64,000 bases of DNA from Petrolisthes cinctipes (Eukaryota; Arthropoda; Malacostraca; Decapoda; Porcellanidae). The notes beneath the pieces are model-generated. The model had not been told where the DNA came from. It saw only the letters and a list, made by a program, of their open reading frames with translations, and ran no database searches. The position numbers and the translations under genes were made by a program. Of this stretch, positions 1 to 13,109 are shown in pieces. Position 1 is the stretch's first letter; each line of letters opens with the position of its first letter. Location of the stretch: assembly GCA_033782935.1 (NCBI GenBank), contig JAWQEG010000627.1:1-64000 (forward strand), in the 5' to 3' direction.

Positions 1-446
1 TGATGGTGGTGGTGTTCGGGGAGTGCTGATGCCTATTTAGTGTGTGTGTTTTTTTCTGTAAGACCTTTAGTGCTGATTTGATAAAGCTGGTATATTCTTT
101 CGATGGAGAAATGAGTATACGCAGGGATGGGTTTCTTACACTTGAATTATTACCGTGAGTTCAAATGCCGCAAAAAAATAAAAATAATAAAATAAAAAAT
201 AAATTAATCAATAAATAAATATCGGGCACTTACTTTAAATTTGCCTTGCAAGATGTACGCTAGCTAACCTGGCAACCACGACGAAATGTTGGTGGGTTGT
301 ATTTCACCAAAAAGATCGAGTTTGGGCCTCTGACCGAACGCGACTTTTCAGGAAGGCCTTGGCGAAGGGTTGGTTGCCTTGTATTTTACCCGAGAGTGAA
401 CTGGCCACCTTCTGTTGGATAAGTGATGGTACACGAAGGAAGGACT
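1..446. other. Gene-free AT-rich stretch
   Basis: No supportable gene is visible. The stretch contains an A/T-rich block near 170-225 and otherwise unremarkable sequence. The proline-rich reading frame that overlaps its end is a by-product of the G-rich repeat that follows. Confidence 0.6.
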
Positions 447-655
447 TGGGGGGGGGGGGGGTAGGAAGGGACTTGGGGAGGGGGGGTAGGAAGGGGGGAG
501 GGGGGGGTAGGAAGGGACGTGGGGGGGAGTAGGAAGGAACTTGGAGGAGGGGGGGAGGAATAGGAAGGGACTAGGGGGAGGGGGTGGGGAATAGGAAGGG
601 ACTTGGAGGGGGGGGAGATAGGAAGGGACTTGGATGGGGGGGGGGGGTTGAGTGT
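447..655. repeat. G-rich minisatellite
   Basis: Imperfect units of about 25-35 bases built on GGAAGGGACTTGG followed by long G runs. Several runs of four or more G lie within short spacing, so G-quadruplex folding on the plus strand is plausible (inference). The minus-strand proline/serine reading frame across it is a repeat artefact. Confidence 0.85.
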
Positions 656-848
656 GGAGGAGGGTCTCTCAGTAAATAAACACAAAGAGCAACGTTTACT
701 TTCTTTTAACCTTCTGAAACACGATGTCGATATCTTTACCGTGTTCTATTAACTCCAGGAGATCATATTATTCAAAAAGTATCAATATATAATTATGAAA
801 CAAGTTGACCAATACATGTACACAAAGTCAAACAGCAGCATTATTATA

Positions 849-1012
849 ACTTATGGGGAAAGTACTGTGTTGGTAAATCTGGAGCAACTGATTCCTCCAA
901 ACTATTTCAAGCAACAGAACACCATCATTTTTGTTCATCTGGTCATGTTTCCTGGCATACTTTGGAGGAATCATGGCACTCCAATGTAACAAAAATGAAT
1001 TACCCCCTTAAC
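849..1012. mobile_element. Hairpin MITE, family A (copy 1)
   Basis: The left arm carries TTATGGGG, then TGTTGGTAAATCTGGAG and GATTCCTCCAAACTAT. The right arm carries the inverse, TTTGGAGGAATCA, a CTCCAATGTA segment, and ends CCCCCTTAA. About 160 bp, non-coding. The same arms recur at many places in the window, which is the main evidence for mobility. Confidence 0.7.
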
Positions 1013-1209
1013 CTTACAGTCGTAGTTTTTATTTATGAGGTCTAACTATTTCTGTTCACTATATGCAAAAGTTACCTCAGTTCTGTTGCCATTCTGTTAT
1101 TTCTGTGCCTCCTCTTTCAATTTTCCATCCCTTCTGTGTATTCTCTACCCCCCCCCCCACCACCCATTGATTCCGTGAGTTGTACAATATAGAAGTATGG
1201 TAAATCCTG

Positions 1210-1213
<4 letters not shown>

Positions 1214-1244
<31 letters not shown>
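1214..1244. repeat. (GT)n microsatellite
   Basis: Pure GT dinucleotide tract of about 15 units. A mixed AC-rich tract follows at 1377-1503. Confidence 0.95.
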
Positions 1245-1247
<3 letters not shown>

Positions 1248-1376
1248 GAAATTTCCGTAGCCTGGGTGGTCTTGGTTTGGTAAGGCAGTTTGTTTGTTAA
1301 TTATTACGTGACTCTTACTTGCGATACAGCTGTATTTGTGTTGGTAATGAAAGCACTGTCCCGGTGAGAAAGTTGC

Positions 1377-1503
1377 AAACACACACAAACACACACACTC
1401 AAAGACGCACGCACGCACATACACACACTCAGACACACATACAAGTACACATTTACATACACGCGAACATATACCCTACTCTCAAACACACACACACACA
1501 CAC
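1377..1503. repeat. AC-rich compound microsatellite
   Basis: Interrupted ACAC tract with ACGC and ACAT variants ending in a pure (AC)n block. Cysteine/valine and histidine/threonine reading frames on both strands here are repeat artefacts. Confidence 0.9.
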
Positions 1504-1639
1504 ATAACAACACTACCTCCAGGGTGGGTGGTTGGTTGGCTGGTTGGTTGAAGGGGCACTTGACTTCAGAAATTAGAGGACGATTACTTAACCCGACTAA
1601 ACAGAGGCTAGAGTAACAGTATGGTGTGGTTGTCCCCTG

Positions 1640-1800
1640 TGTTAGGTTTGTGTTATGCTTCTGTTATATGTGTTCTACCTGCGTTATACCCGTGTTATGT
1701 TCGTGCTATACTTGTGTTCTACTGGCGTTGTGTGTTCTACCGGTTTTATATCTGTGTTATTTGTGTTCAACATGTGTTATATTCTTGTTGTATGTGTAAT
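1640..1800. repeat. Degenerate short tandem repeat
   Basis: Imperfect repeats of roughly 10-12 bases based on TGTGTTATAC and TGTGTTCTAC. The open frame through it is low complexity and is not supported as a gene. Confidence 0.5.
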
Positions 1801-2094
1801 GTAATGTAATGCAGTGTAGAGTAGTCTCACATTACACTCACAACAAGCCATTACCACACATACATACATACATACACACACCCACACACACACGACCCTC
1901 CATCCTAGCTATTCCAGCCTATCCTACCATTTCTATCCTAACCTAGCCTAGCCTACCTACAGTACCTACCTAGTCTCCAGCCCTCATCACTTACACGGGG
2001 ATTTGCACTGAACAAACCAGACCCCAGCACATAGTCACACGGAATAGTAGGTACACACACACACACACACACCTGCTCCTTCCTCATCTTTTTC

Positions 2095-2250
2095 TCCTAT
2101 TGTCCCTCTCTCCACTTTTCCTTCTCCATCTCTTCCCTTCCTATTGTCTTCCTACTCCCATTTCTTTATTCTTCTTTTTCCTCCTCCTCCTCTCCTCCAG
2201 ACCTCCGCTTCCTCTCTTCCTTTCCTCTCGTCTAACTCCTCTTCCTCCAA
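2095..2250. repeat. Pyrimidine-rich tract
   Basis: Nearly uninterrupted C/T sequence on the plus strand (CTCC and TTCC units). It is not coding. Confidence 0.6.
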
Positions 2251-2435
2251 AGGGGAACACAGCGAGAGGCAGGCGACAATCAGTGAGCATAAAATGTGTT
2301 GGTAATGAAGTTTGGATGCTGAAGCCAAGAGACAGAGGCAGACACACAAACACCAAGGCATAAGTTGGTCGCCGCGAACACAAAGTTGCCTGTGTGAAAA
2401 GTGTGGCTGGTTGGCTGGAGGCAGGCAGGCACGCA

Positions 2436-2518
2436 GTTGTTGTTGTTGTTGTTGTTGCGTGAACGACGACGACGACGACAAACAGATGACGAGCGGGATG
2501 CATTTGGTTGTTCGCTTC

Positions 2519-2548
<30 letters not shown>
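2436..2548. repeat. (GTT)n, (ACG)n and (GT)n cluster
   Basis: GTT trinucleotides at 2436-2457, ACG trinucleotides at 2463-2479 and a GT tract at 2520-2548 lie within about 110 bases. Confidence 0.9.
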
Positions 2549-2552
<4 letters not shown>

Positions 2553-2670
2553 AACGATAATGTAAATATAACTAACTAAATTCAAATAGGCAGTTATGGT
2601 TTGTTTACATATTCCTCCACGCTCTTACAGAATTCCGGGGTGTCTGTTGTGGGCGCATATTAAGGCCTTT

Positions 2671-2839
2671 TTAACAGGGTCATTGTTTGTCGCTAAACTG
2701 GAGGGCTACCAATTCCTCCAAACTATAATACAAAACAGATCCCTTACTCGTGTTCAGCATGGGGTAATCAGTTTCCTGCCATAGTTTGGGGGAACCAGTA
2801 GCCCTCCAGTTTTACCCTGCGACAGATAACCCTCTTAAC
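2671..2839. mobile_element. Hairpin MITE, family A (copy 2)
   Basis: The left arm TTAACAGGG, AAACTGGAGGGCTACC and ATTCCTCCAAACTA is mirrored by TAGTTTGGGGGAACC, AGTAGCCCTCCAGTTTTACC and CCCTCTTAA. About 169 bp; the arms pair almost completely, leaving a short central loop. Confidence 0.8.
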
Positions 2840-3038
2840 TCACTACTTAACACCTACTTAGAGAATAATCATGCTTCCCATTAATCATTTTGCTCGCCCA
2901 AGTTTAATTGCTTTTCTGTCTTTGGTTCATAGTCCTGGTCACCCCCCCCCCCCCCCGAGGACTTTGGCACCACCACCCAAACTTGTAAATCCAAAACCTC
3001 TGTGATACTCGTTTTCTACTGAGTTCGATAGTGGGTCT

Positions 3039-3204
3039 TTAAAGGGGGTAGGTAGTAGTGTTGGTAAATACAGAGAAACTGATTCCCACAAACTATCCCA
3101 GGAAACGAGTCACCTCAATGTTAATAACGGTAGATCAGTTTCAATACATAGTTTGGAGGAATCAGAACCCCTCCAATGTACCAAAATGAGGTTCTCCCCT
3201 TAAA
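3039..3204. mobile_element. Hairpin MITE, family A (copy 3)
   Basis: Begins TTAAAGGGGG, carries AGTGTTGGTAAATACAG and ACTGATTCC. Ends with CATAGTTTGGAGGAATCAG, CCCCTCCAATGTACC and CCCCTTAA. It retains the same internal order as the other copies. Confidence 0.78.
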
Positions 3205-3539
3205 ACTGACTATAGAGGAATACCGAATAACCCCCGAACGAACACAAACCACCCGATGACAAAAGCAGACCCGAAGGACTCACGAGAAGGTATAATATTC
3301 CACAAGTCCATTTTCCTGTTTAGTATATAGTAAACCCCATGATAGGGCCTCGATAATGACTACGAATAACACTAACCCGATCACAGTTACTCCACCCGAC
3401 GGTAGTGTTTAGGGGGATGTCTTAATTTTGGGGGCCCGAACGACTATAGGAATGCAGGCGGTAGTTTGGTGTTTACTCTAAGGTATAAAATTGTCGGTTA
3501 TGAGTACGGTACCTATATATTTTTTACGGTGTGTTTGCA

Positions 3540-4110
3540 TATGTGTGAAGGAGAGCAAAGGGGTAATACTGTCTTGTGTTGCAGTTGCTTAAAAGAGACA
3601 AGGAATAACATTGTGTTGTGTTGGTTGCATTTTTGTGAAGGAGACAGGGAATAAACTTTGTGTTGCCTTGCAGTTGTGTAAAGAAGACAAGGGGTAACAT
3701 TGTGTTGTGTTGCATTTGTGTGAAGGAGGCAAAGGGGTACTCCTGTGTTGTAACTATGTGATGGAGACAAGGAATAAACTTTGTATTGTATTGTGTTGTG
3801 TTGCAGTTGTGTGAAGGAGACAAGGAATAATCATTGTGTTGTGTTGCAGTTGTGTGTAGGAGACAAGGAATAAACTTTGTATTGTGTTGTGTTGTGTTGC
3901 AGTTGTGTGAAGGAGACAAGGAATAATCATTGTGTTGTGTTGCAGTTGTGTGAAGGAGACAAGGAATAAACTTTGTATTGTGTTGTGTTGCAATTGTGTG
4001 AAGGAGACCAGGAGTAATCGTGTGTTGTGTTGCATTAGTGTGAAGGGGCAATACTGTGTTGTAACTGTGTGAGGGAGACAAGGTGTAATAATGTGTTGCA
4101 GTCATATGAG
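3540..4110. repeat. Minisatellite with alternating 53- and 43-bp units
   Basis: The core GTGTTGCAGTTGTGTGAAGG followed by GAGACAAGGAATAA recurs. Successive GACAAGG starts fall at about 3766, 3819, 3862, 3915 and 3958, giving spacings of 53, 43, 53 and 43, so a 96-bp higher-order unit. The units differ by an ACTTTGTATTG or TCATTG insert. A 193-codon minus-strand frame exists only because of the repeat. Confidence 0.9.
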
Positions 4111-4143
4111 GAAGGCATGGGGTAATATTCTAAGAGCAGGGAC

Positions 4144-4145
<2 letters not shown>

Positions 4146-4179
<34 letters not shown>
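4146..4179. repeat. (AC)n microsatellite
   Basis: Pure AC tract of about 17 units just past the minisatellite. Confidence 0.95.
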
Positions 4180-5535
<1,356 letters not shown>

Positions 5536-6443
5536 TTACAGCTTAATCATTGGGCAATGTTTAGGATAAAGAGGAATACCTAAAAACAAGAACGAGGAAC
5601 AGGACAAAAATATAAGCAAAAAGATCATATTTTCGGACAACTATTGATATTTCTTAAAAAAACAAATGCTCCTTAACCCACAGCTTGAGAATTACACTGG
5701 GCAACACAGGACAAACCTTGTGTTCCATAATTCTTGTGCTTCGGTTGTGTGCCAGAAAGTTAGTTGAGGTAAGAAAGAGACACAATACATCCTTATATAC
5801 GGTACCTAACAAAACACATCTATAACCCTGGTTGGACCTCACACCACAATAACAGCGACAAGACCCACTCCTACTCGACCCCCTCCCAGTGCCTAGAGTC
5901 AAGCCAGCCAGGAGACAACATCATCAAGGCCATGGTATCAACCCCACCAACACCACAACAAAACCCCATAGCAGGAAGACCCCCCCCCTCCAACAGTACC
6001 GACAATAACACTTCCAAGACCCACTCCTAACTCGACCCCCTCCCCTCTGCCCAGTCCAGTGTCCAACCATGGCCACCAGACCCCAGGCACCAACTAACAT
6101 AGGGTTATGGACGCAGTGGAGTGGCCCTTTATATGCATTAAGCTTCACGGCAATGCACCTAAACCCACTTATGAGGGCATATACTGGCTCTCCTGCACCT
6201 GAGACGAACCCACACACACACACAAACATACGCACACGTCACCACCACATGGTTTAACTGGGACACATACGCATCAGTTACAACACACACAACAAATCCA
6301 TCCCCATAACAGAGGTTAATGTACGAGGGATGAAGGTAAGAAGGTGCTAGTTATTGTGATAGAACCTCAAACACGTATGAAACAGGAGTAGGGAAGGTTA
6401 CAAAAAAAAAAAAAAAAAAAAAAATCTTGGTGTCTCCTGCAAC

Positions 6444-6520
6444 TTAGGGAAATGATACTAAGCAGGAGAAAAGGAGGGATACTGATTCCTCCAAGTTGTA
6501 CTAGGAAACAGGCTCCCTCA
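6444..6520. mobile_element. Family A MITE left-arm fragment
   Basis: Contains GGGATACTGATTCCTCCAAG and ACTAGGAAACAGGC, matching the left arm of the family. No right arm follows. Confidence 0.45.
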
Positions 6521-7517
6521 ATGTACAGTACTATATACATACGAGTCTCACTAAGGCTCAGACATGGCCTTAAACAACTCGACTTTATTCACCTATATTT
6601 TCTCATTTCTAGCACCGTACAGTACTCAACAACTCATCCCCATACACTTTATTATCCTTCCTGGCACTAAACACAACAACCCGTTTTCATTCCACTTTAC
6701 ACAACATCTCATCCCCATTATCACCATTTACATTATTAATCTCCATAGAAATTTACATACCAACCTATCTTCATTCCAATTTTCTCCATGTACTTTATCA
6801 TCCACACTGACACTATACACAACAACCCATTTTCATTCCCATTTTCCCCATCTGTTTTATTATTCCCTCCTAGCCAAAGAAGTGTCTAGGGAAATTTCCT
6901 CATGACTCAGAGCCTCTACCCCGCCCCTAATTCGTTTTCCCGCCACCAGAGCGTCGGGGTTGCTGCCAGAACACCTTGTTTCGTTGACCCTCTATCGTTT
7001 TTATCACTTGAATCTGACTGTCTGTGGTTCTCTGTGTCGGGTGCCTTTAATGGTCTGTTATTTTTCTCAGCTCTTCCTCTTCTCCCTTCTGCTTTGCCTC
7101 TATTATTATTATTATTATATTCATGGCTTTCTGAATTATTTCCCTTTTTCATGTTTGTACGATATTAACTGGTTGATTGACTGACTGAAAAGGGAACAAT
7201 AAACTGGTAGCCAAACATTTTTTTACCTTATTCCACCTTACGTAGGATATACAGAAGAGGGACATAAAACTCTGAAGAAACTAAATGGAAATGAAGGAGC
7301 GCTAGAGATCTGTACAGTACATACATTGGTGACTCAGGACCGAAGGGACATAAAAAAACCTGTAACAGCAGACAACACTTCTCTTTGATGTTTCTATGAT
7401 GACTGACAACAGATTATGGTCTCGTAAGAGAATTAGAAGGTACTATAAGTTGGGAAAAGCCTTCTTCATACAGCACAGTAATAGCAGAGATAATTATGAT
7501 GAAGATATAATAGTATG

Positions 7518-7682
7518 GGTTGTGTATGTGTGTATGTGGCGTGTAGGTGTGTATATGTGGTGTGTAGGTGTGTGTATGTGACGTGTAGGTGTGTGTGTGT
7601 ATGTGGCTTGTAGGTGTGTGTATGTGGCTTGTAGGTGTGTGTATGTGACGTGTAGGTGTGTATGTGGCGTGTAGGTGTGTGC
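7518..7682. repeat. GT-rich minisatellite, about 22-bp unit
   Basis: Units based on GTGTAGGTGTGTGTATGTGG with ACGTG, GCTTG and GCGTG junction variants. The long minus-strand threonine/histidine frames are artefacts. Confidence 0.85.
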
Positions 7683-8727
7683 ACGAGCTAAAGTGTGTGT
7701 ACATGGAAAAGAAAGAGAGGACGAGGGAAAGGAAAAGGGCAAGACACAGATAGAGTGGTGAGAGATTGAGAGGAGGGCCCACCAGCACCACCTTCCCTCG
7801 CCCCCACTACACCTACCTACCCACCTACCTACCTACCTACCTACCCACATCACCACTGGTCGATGGCAACTGGCCTGCTGGGGATTTATGTGTGTGGGGT
7901 CACCGTGGCAGGGTAAACTCGGCCACTACCTAGTTCTTGCCCCGCCTCTGGAGATGTCTGGTTGGCTGGCTTCAACCTTACGCCCTCCAGAGAAACTTTA
8001 AATTATAACCACAGTCACTATATTAGATTTGTAGGCATTCATACCATCCCCAGTTCCTCACAACATGAATCATCGACTTCCTTCATCCACGAATCGCTTA
8101 CTTAGTCTTCCCCTTGATCTCCTACACCCTCTCAGATGTGGATGGTCAGTCTCCAGGAAGCGAGTCGCATGTCTATATATAGCTGAGGTTGACGGTCTCT
8201 GATCTGGCTGGGGTTAGGAATCCAGTCAATATCAAGAAGTAGTTTATAGTTGGACATTGCGTCCCTTCAAATGTACACTATAATCCTACTGAGGAGTTAA
8301 GACGTGCCCTCAGTCTGCTGTCAATTGTCTGTCCAAGTCTCACAATCATTAAGAACACACACACACACACACACACACTAGTTACAAGAACCGTAATAAA
8401 AACACAACATAGACAACAGGGACTTGAGAATATACGTGAGTAACATAATCTCGTTTCTGTCACTCTGACCTGCTATAAGTGATGATGATAATGATGATGT
8501 AAAGTAGGAAATAAGAAGACTGTGGTAAGCCTGGGATATATTGTAGTCACATGTGAGAAGATTTGTTGACAGATTAGCGACAGCAATCATGAAGGAAAGG
8601 AGGAGGAGTTGAAGAGAGGAAAGGAAGCTGCTCGGGTCCAACGGAGCGCCAAAATATTTAAAGTATTACCCACATCCTAGCAGGTAATATTCCCCCTGCG
8701 AGGTGCATTATTACCAGTGAGCAAATG

Positions 8728-8832
8728 GGAGTCTTCTAAGCCCTCCAAACGGTGATACAAAACAGATCATTCTATTCTTGTACTGTTTCCTGCCATAGTT
8801 TGGAGGAATTAACTGCTCCAATTCTCCAACAA
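8728..8832. mobile_element. Hairpin MITE, family A (partial)
   Basis: The right half is clear: ACTGTTTCCTGCCATAGTTT, GGAGGAATTAACTGCTCC. The left half keeps only CCCTCCAAAC and ACAGATC. Confidence 0.5.
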
Positions 8833-8843
8833 ATACCTAAAAC

Positions 8844-8848
<5 letters not shown>

Positions 8849-8934
<86 letters not shown>
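8849..8934. repeat. (AT)n(AG)n compound microsatellite
   Basis: About 26 AT units followed by about 16 AG units. It abuts the 3' end of the CR1-like LINE, while a GA tract lies at the far side of that element (14024-14080). Confidence 0.95.
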
Positions 8935-8936
<2 letters not shown>

Positions 8937-9077
8937 ACAAGGAGTTACAAGGAAAAGAAGTACCCTAGGGGACCTTACGATCCATACAAAGAGGGTACCT
9001 GTGGGTTTAGTTGCGCAAGTAGGCGACCGTCCTCGAATGTGTCATGTGAAACCATCAAGGAACACTCGCACAACGGC

Positions 9078-10010
9078 TTAAACACCTAGACGGTGATTTA
9101 AGACTTTGTCTAATCTGGACTTGAACTGATCCACAGAGTTGCTGTTGACTACATCAGCAGGAAGCGCGTTCCAAGTACTGCAGATGCTGTATGTAAAGAA
9201 TTTACCACACAGATCACGGTTGTATCGCTTCAGTTCAAGTTTGTAGCCATGATTCCTGGTTGTGCCCTCACTGAGTTGGAAAATGTCCCTGTAGTCTACA
9301 TTGTCAAAGCCTCGTAGTATTTTAAACACTTCGATAAGCTGGCCACGCAGTCTCCGGGTTTCCAAAGAGAACAGATCGAGTTCTACCAACCGATCTTTAT
9401 AGCTCTTGTGTCTAAGAGTGGGTATAAGTTTGGTTGCCCTGGCTTGCACTCGTTCCAATCTCGCGATATCCTTTCGGTAAGAAGGACTCCAAAACTGGAC
9501 TGCATACTCCAGGTGCGGTCGGACAAGGGAATTGTACAGACAAAGTACTATCTCCTTGTTCCGGTATCCAAACTGTCGCTTTATGTACCCTAACATCCTT
9601 TGGGCTTTCTTCTCAGCCTCAATACACTGCTTTGAGAACTTGAGGTCGCTGGTGATAGTTACACCCAAGTCTTTCTCAGTATCAGTGCTTACGAGAGCAT
9701 TGCCCTTAAGGTTATACTCTGTTCGGGGGTTTCTGTGGCCTATATGCATAACTTTGCATTTGTTCACGTTAAATGGCATTTGCCACGTGTCAGACCACTC
9801 CCCGATCTTCCTAAGATCTTCTTGTAAGCGGGTAGTATTTCCTTCTTTCGCGACATTCATACCAAGCTTAGTATCATCGGCGAATTTGGAAATCTTGGCA
9901 ACCATGTCACCATCCATGTCATTAACATAGATGATAAACAGTAGTGGTCCCAGAACAGAACCTTGGGGAACACCGCTAGTAACGGGCAAGCCACTCTGAA
10001 GCCTGTCCAT
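9078..10010 (-). pseudogene. CR1-like ORF2, C-terminal half of reverse transcriptase
   Basis: Carries SGVPQGSVLGPLLFIIYVND and the catalytic KFADDTKL box near residues 10-50. Conserved downstream blocks include KDLGVTITSDLKFS, VRPHLEYAVQFWSP and LERVQARATKLIP, ending in the CR1/Jockey-type C-terminal domain. It synthesises cDNA at the target site in intact elements. It is separated from the upstream half by a one-base frameshift near 9990, inside the segment NGQASEWL/LPVTSGVPQG. There an extra G appears to break the frame. Confidence 0.92.
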
Positions 10011-11805
10011 TCACTACCACCCGCTGCCGTCTGTCACTTAGCCAGTTCTCTATCCAATTTGCCACATTTCCGTCTATGCCCAGTGCACGCACTTTCCGAA
10101 GGAGGCGGCGGTGGGGTACCTTATCAAAGGCTTTCTGAAAGTCTAAGTAGACAACATCGACCGCTTTATCCCGATCATGCTCACTGAAAACAAAATGGAA
10201 GAATTCCACCAGATTTGTGAGGCATGACCGGTGCTGCCGGAACCCATGCTGGGAACCTCTCAGTAGCAAATTTGATTCTAAGTGTGCTGTTATTTTGTCC
10301 ACCATGATGCTCTCCATGAGTTTAGAGACTATCGATGTTAAACTGATGGGTCTGTAGTTTGACGGTTGGCTAGCATCTCCCTTCTTGAAGATAGGAGTCA
10401 CCTCTGCCTCACGCCAGTCTCTAGGAACGCATCCAGTCTGGATTACCCTGTTGAAGACCATGCACAGGTGCCGTGATACTTCACCATGCACTTCTTTCAA
10501 CACTCTAGGTAAGAACCCATCCGGACCGGGGGACTTGTTTGCTTTTAATTCGATTATTTTTCTCTCGATTTCTTCTTGGGTGAAGACCACTGACTCCAAC
10601 TTCTCACTGAAGGAGTCCAAAGGTTCGGGAATGGGACCAATCTCCTCAGAGAACACTGAAGAGAAGTACTCATTTAAAAGGTGAACATTTTCTGCATCAG
10701 AGTGCATCAATGCTCCATCCTCATTCACCAAGGGACCGATCCTGCGTCGGATTGGTTTACGGCCATTCACATAACTGAAAAACTCCTTGGGGTTCTCTTT
10801 GCAGAGTCTAGCCACACGGACCTCCTCAGCACGCTTAGCAGCCCTTATTTTGGACTTCACGTTTCGATTCAGTCTTCTATGACCGTCAAAGTCCCCAGAT
10901 GTCTTCGCTCGACGATACGCAGTTCTCCTCTCCCTTAGTAGGTTACGGATTTCCCGATTAAACCACTTAGGTTGAATGAACTTCTGACCTGTTCTCTTCA
11001 GAGGAATAAAGCACGACTGAAGTTCCATGAAGGAAGACAAGAATGACCTCCACAGATCATCAGCACTCTCTCCCTCCTCTAGTTCCATTTCAGCAACGCT
11101 TTCACGAAGACCTGCAAAGTTCGCTCTCCCCATGTCTAATTTTCTATGCACCGGGGTCACGGTCTCCATATTAGGGACCTTAACTGAAAATCTTATAAGC
11201 TTGTGGTCGCTTCCGCCTATTTCTTCGTTTACAGAGAGGTCTTGAATGATGTCATCCTCGGAGGTGAGGACCAAGTCGAGTATGTTAGCACCTCTTGTTG
11301 GCTCCCTTACCCATTGAGTGAGGAATTCATCATTTACAAACTCCAAGAGTGGTGTGTTCTCGGCAGAGGGCTCTCTGGTTTCCCAGTCAACATGTGTGTT
11401 GAAGTCCACCATAAGGATGCACACCCTGCCGTCCACTAGTTCACCCAGCAACTGGTATAGGTCCCTGTCCATCTCATTGAGTTGTCCAGGGGGTCTATAA
11501 AGCAGCAGGGTTCTGTATTTTGCAGTGCCTATTTCTAGGTCAACTCCAAGGAGCTCGTGGTTCGATGTGATGTTGCAGGTCATCGATTTGATAGAGTTCT
11601 TTACATACAACAGCACACCACCACCCCCTCTGTCCTCTCTATCTTTGTGGAAGAGTTGGTAGCCTGGAATCACGAATTCCCCTTCAAGATCTCTGTCTGA
11701 GGTTCTCAACCATGACTCCGTTATGGCCACCATCTCGGGTTCCTCTGTCCCAACGAGGGCCCACAGTTCCAAAAACTTGTTTCGGATGGACCTGGCGTTG
11801 AACAA
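9976..11805 (-). pseudogene. CR1-like ORF2, endonuclease and N-terminal reverse transcriptase
   Basis: Residues about 1-220 form an exonuclease-endonuclease-phosphatase (APE-type) domain: NARSIRNK, ITESWL, GGGGVLLYV, VDFNTH and GGSDH. From about residue 400 the reverse transcriptase starts: EVTPIFKKGDASQPSNYRPI, GFRQHRSC and the first catalytic aspartate block VVYLDFQKAFDKVPH. The frame stops at the 9990 frameshift. The endonuclease motif usually written GDFN reads VDFN here, so nicking activity may already have been lost. No ATG was found for the frame start; the listed start is a TTG, so the true start is uncertain. Confidence 0.92.
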
Positions 11806-11839
11806 TAAACCTTCAGGGAACCCCCAACTGCAGGGCTCC

Positions 11840-12571
11840 CTATACTCTTCCGTTTCCCGGTTTGGTCATTGTCTTGGTAGTGCTGGGGATATCCTTCTTC
11901 AGGATCTCAGCGAATGTCTTCTCTGGGGTCACTCTAGCATAGCGACGAGGGCTCTCCTCCACGCTCGGTCGAGTGCTCCTGAGACATCGTCGGACAGCGT
12001 CTTCCATTAATTTGGAAAGCACTTCTTTCCCCTTTGGTGAGAGATGTGTGCCATCCCTCTGGTAGAGGTCGTCTCTACCAAAGAGTGAGGTGTAGGGGTC
12101 CACAAAGAACATCCCCTCGGAAGTACACAAATCAGCCAGGCGCTGATTTACTGCAATGTTCTTTGACAGAGCAGTCCCTAAAGGGCCTCTCCTTGGGAGC
12201 ATGCCAACAACTACCCTTCTGCGGGTTTTTAACCCACAGTCATCTACTGCACCGAGCACATCCGAGAGGACTCCTTCGGTCATGTCTACTCTACCATTTC
12301 TCAGGTAGATGTCATTACCACTCACCATGAGTGCAATGACAGCAGATCTGGACATTTGGATCCTCTCAGCTTCCTTTCGGAGGTCATCATTGCCACAACC
12401 TGGCAAACAATTCACCTTCACAGAAGTGTGAAGGCGATCTGCCATTAGCGGTTGCAGCCCTCGTGCCTGGGAATCACCTACAATGTGTATATCCACAGGC
12501 CTCTCCTTGGTAGGAGCACGAGATGCCTTGTGAGGAACCCGAGTGTTTTGAATTCCTGCCGGGCTCGTCAC
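11840..12571 (-). pseudogene. CR1-like ORF1, esterase-like half
   Basis: An SGNH/GDSL-type hydrolase fold is visible: block I GDSQARG (Ser at residue 34 of this frame), a block III-like SGNDIYL, and block V DGTHLSPKG giving Asp173 and His176. The three catalytic positions are present. Such esterase domains are known in ORF1 of CR1-like elements; the substrate is unknown. It continues the zinc-binding half through a frameshift in the 12474-12571 overlap. The stop lies just upstream of ORF2, as expected for a bicistronic element. Confidence 0.88.
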
Positions 12572-13109
12572 TTCCTCCAGGTTGCTTCTTCTTCGTCTTC
12601 TTTTCCTTCTTCATTTTCTTTTCCTTCTTATTTGATTCCTCACTTTCCTCTAATCCCTCCTCAACTGTCTTCTTGGGTTTTTCTCCCTTCTCCATATTCC
12701 CCTCCTCTTTTCCATCACACTTTTCTGCAGTCTCTTTTCCATTTCCCTTTTCTGCAGTCCCTTTTCCCTCTTCATTGTTGTTGTTCTTCTTGTTGTTCTT
12801 CTTGTTGTTCTTCTTCATCTTGTTCTTTACCGCCGTGGTGGAGCTCTCCGGTGAAGAAGCTCCTTGGACTGCCTTGTCTCTCACATGGCAGTCACACCTC
12901 TGTGAGTCCATTCGGAGAACTTCCTCCTTTAGGGAGTTGTTCTCCTTCGTGAGCAGTGAGATGTGCTTCATCAACCTCTCCTCGAGTTTGCAAAAGTCGC
13001 AGACACTCGAGGAGTCTAGGTCACTCGCACTCCTCCCGCTGAAGTCCTCACACCAGCGGTACACCTTGCATGTAGTACATGTAAATTTTCTTGCTGATGG
13101 ACCAGTCAT
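12474..13109 (-). pseudogene. CR1-like ORF1, zinc-binding and coiled-coil half
   Basis: The frame starts at an ATG and opens with cysteines at residues 11, 14, 20, 37 and 40, a PHD-like or related zinc-binding arrangement. A leucine/lysine heptad stretch (about 42-69) is likely a coiled coil. After that comes a long lysine/asparagine/glutamate-rich linker encoded by AAG/AAC-type repeats. The frame then shifts into the esterase half. ORF1 proteins of this kind bind retrotransposon RNA and self-associate (family knowledge). The plus-strand serine/phenylalanine frame opposite it is a shadow. Confidence 0.85.

Noticed and set aside
386..685. Proline-rich minus-strand frame of 99 codons
   Set aside because: It is the complement of a G-rich minisatellite; the composition is fully explained by the repeat.
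3524..4105. 193-codon minus-strand frame with TQLQHNT repeats
   Set aside because: It is produced by a tandem repeat that is open in more than one frame; no domain is present.
7414..7791. Long threonine/histidine-rich minus-strand frames
   Set aside because: They come from a GT-rich minisatellite read on the opposite strand.
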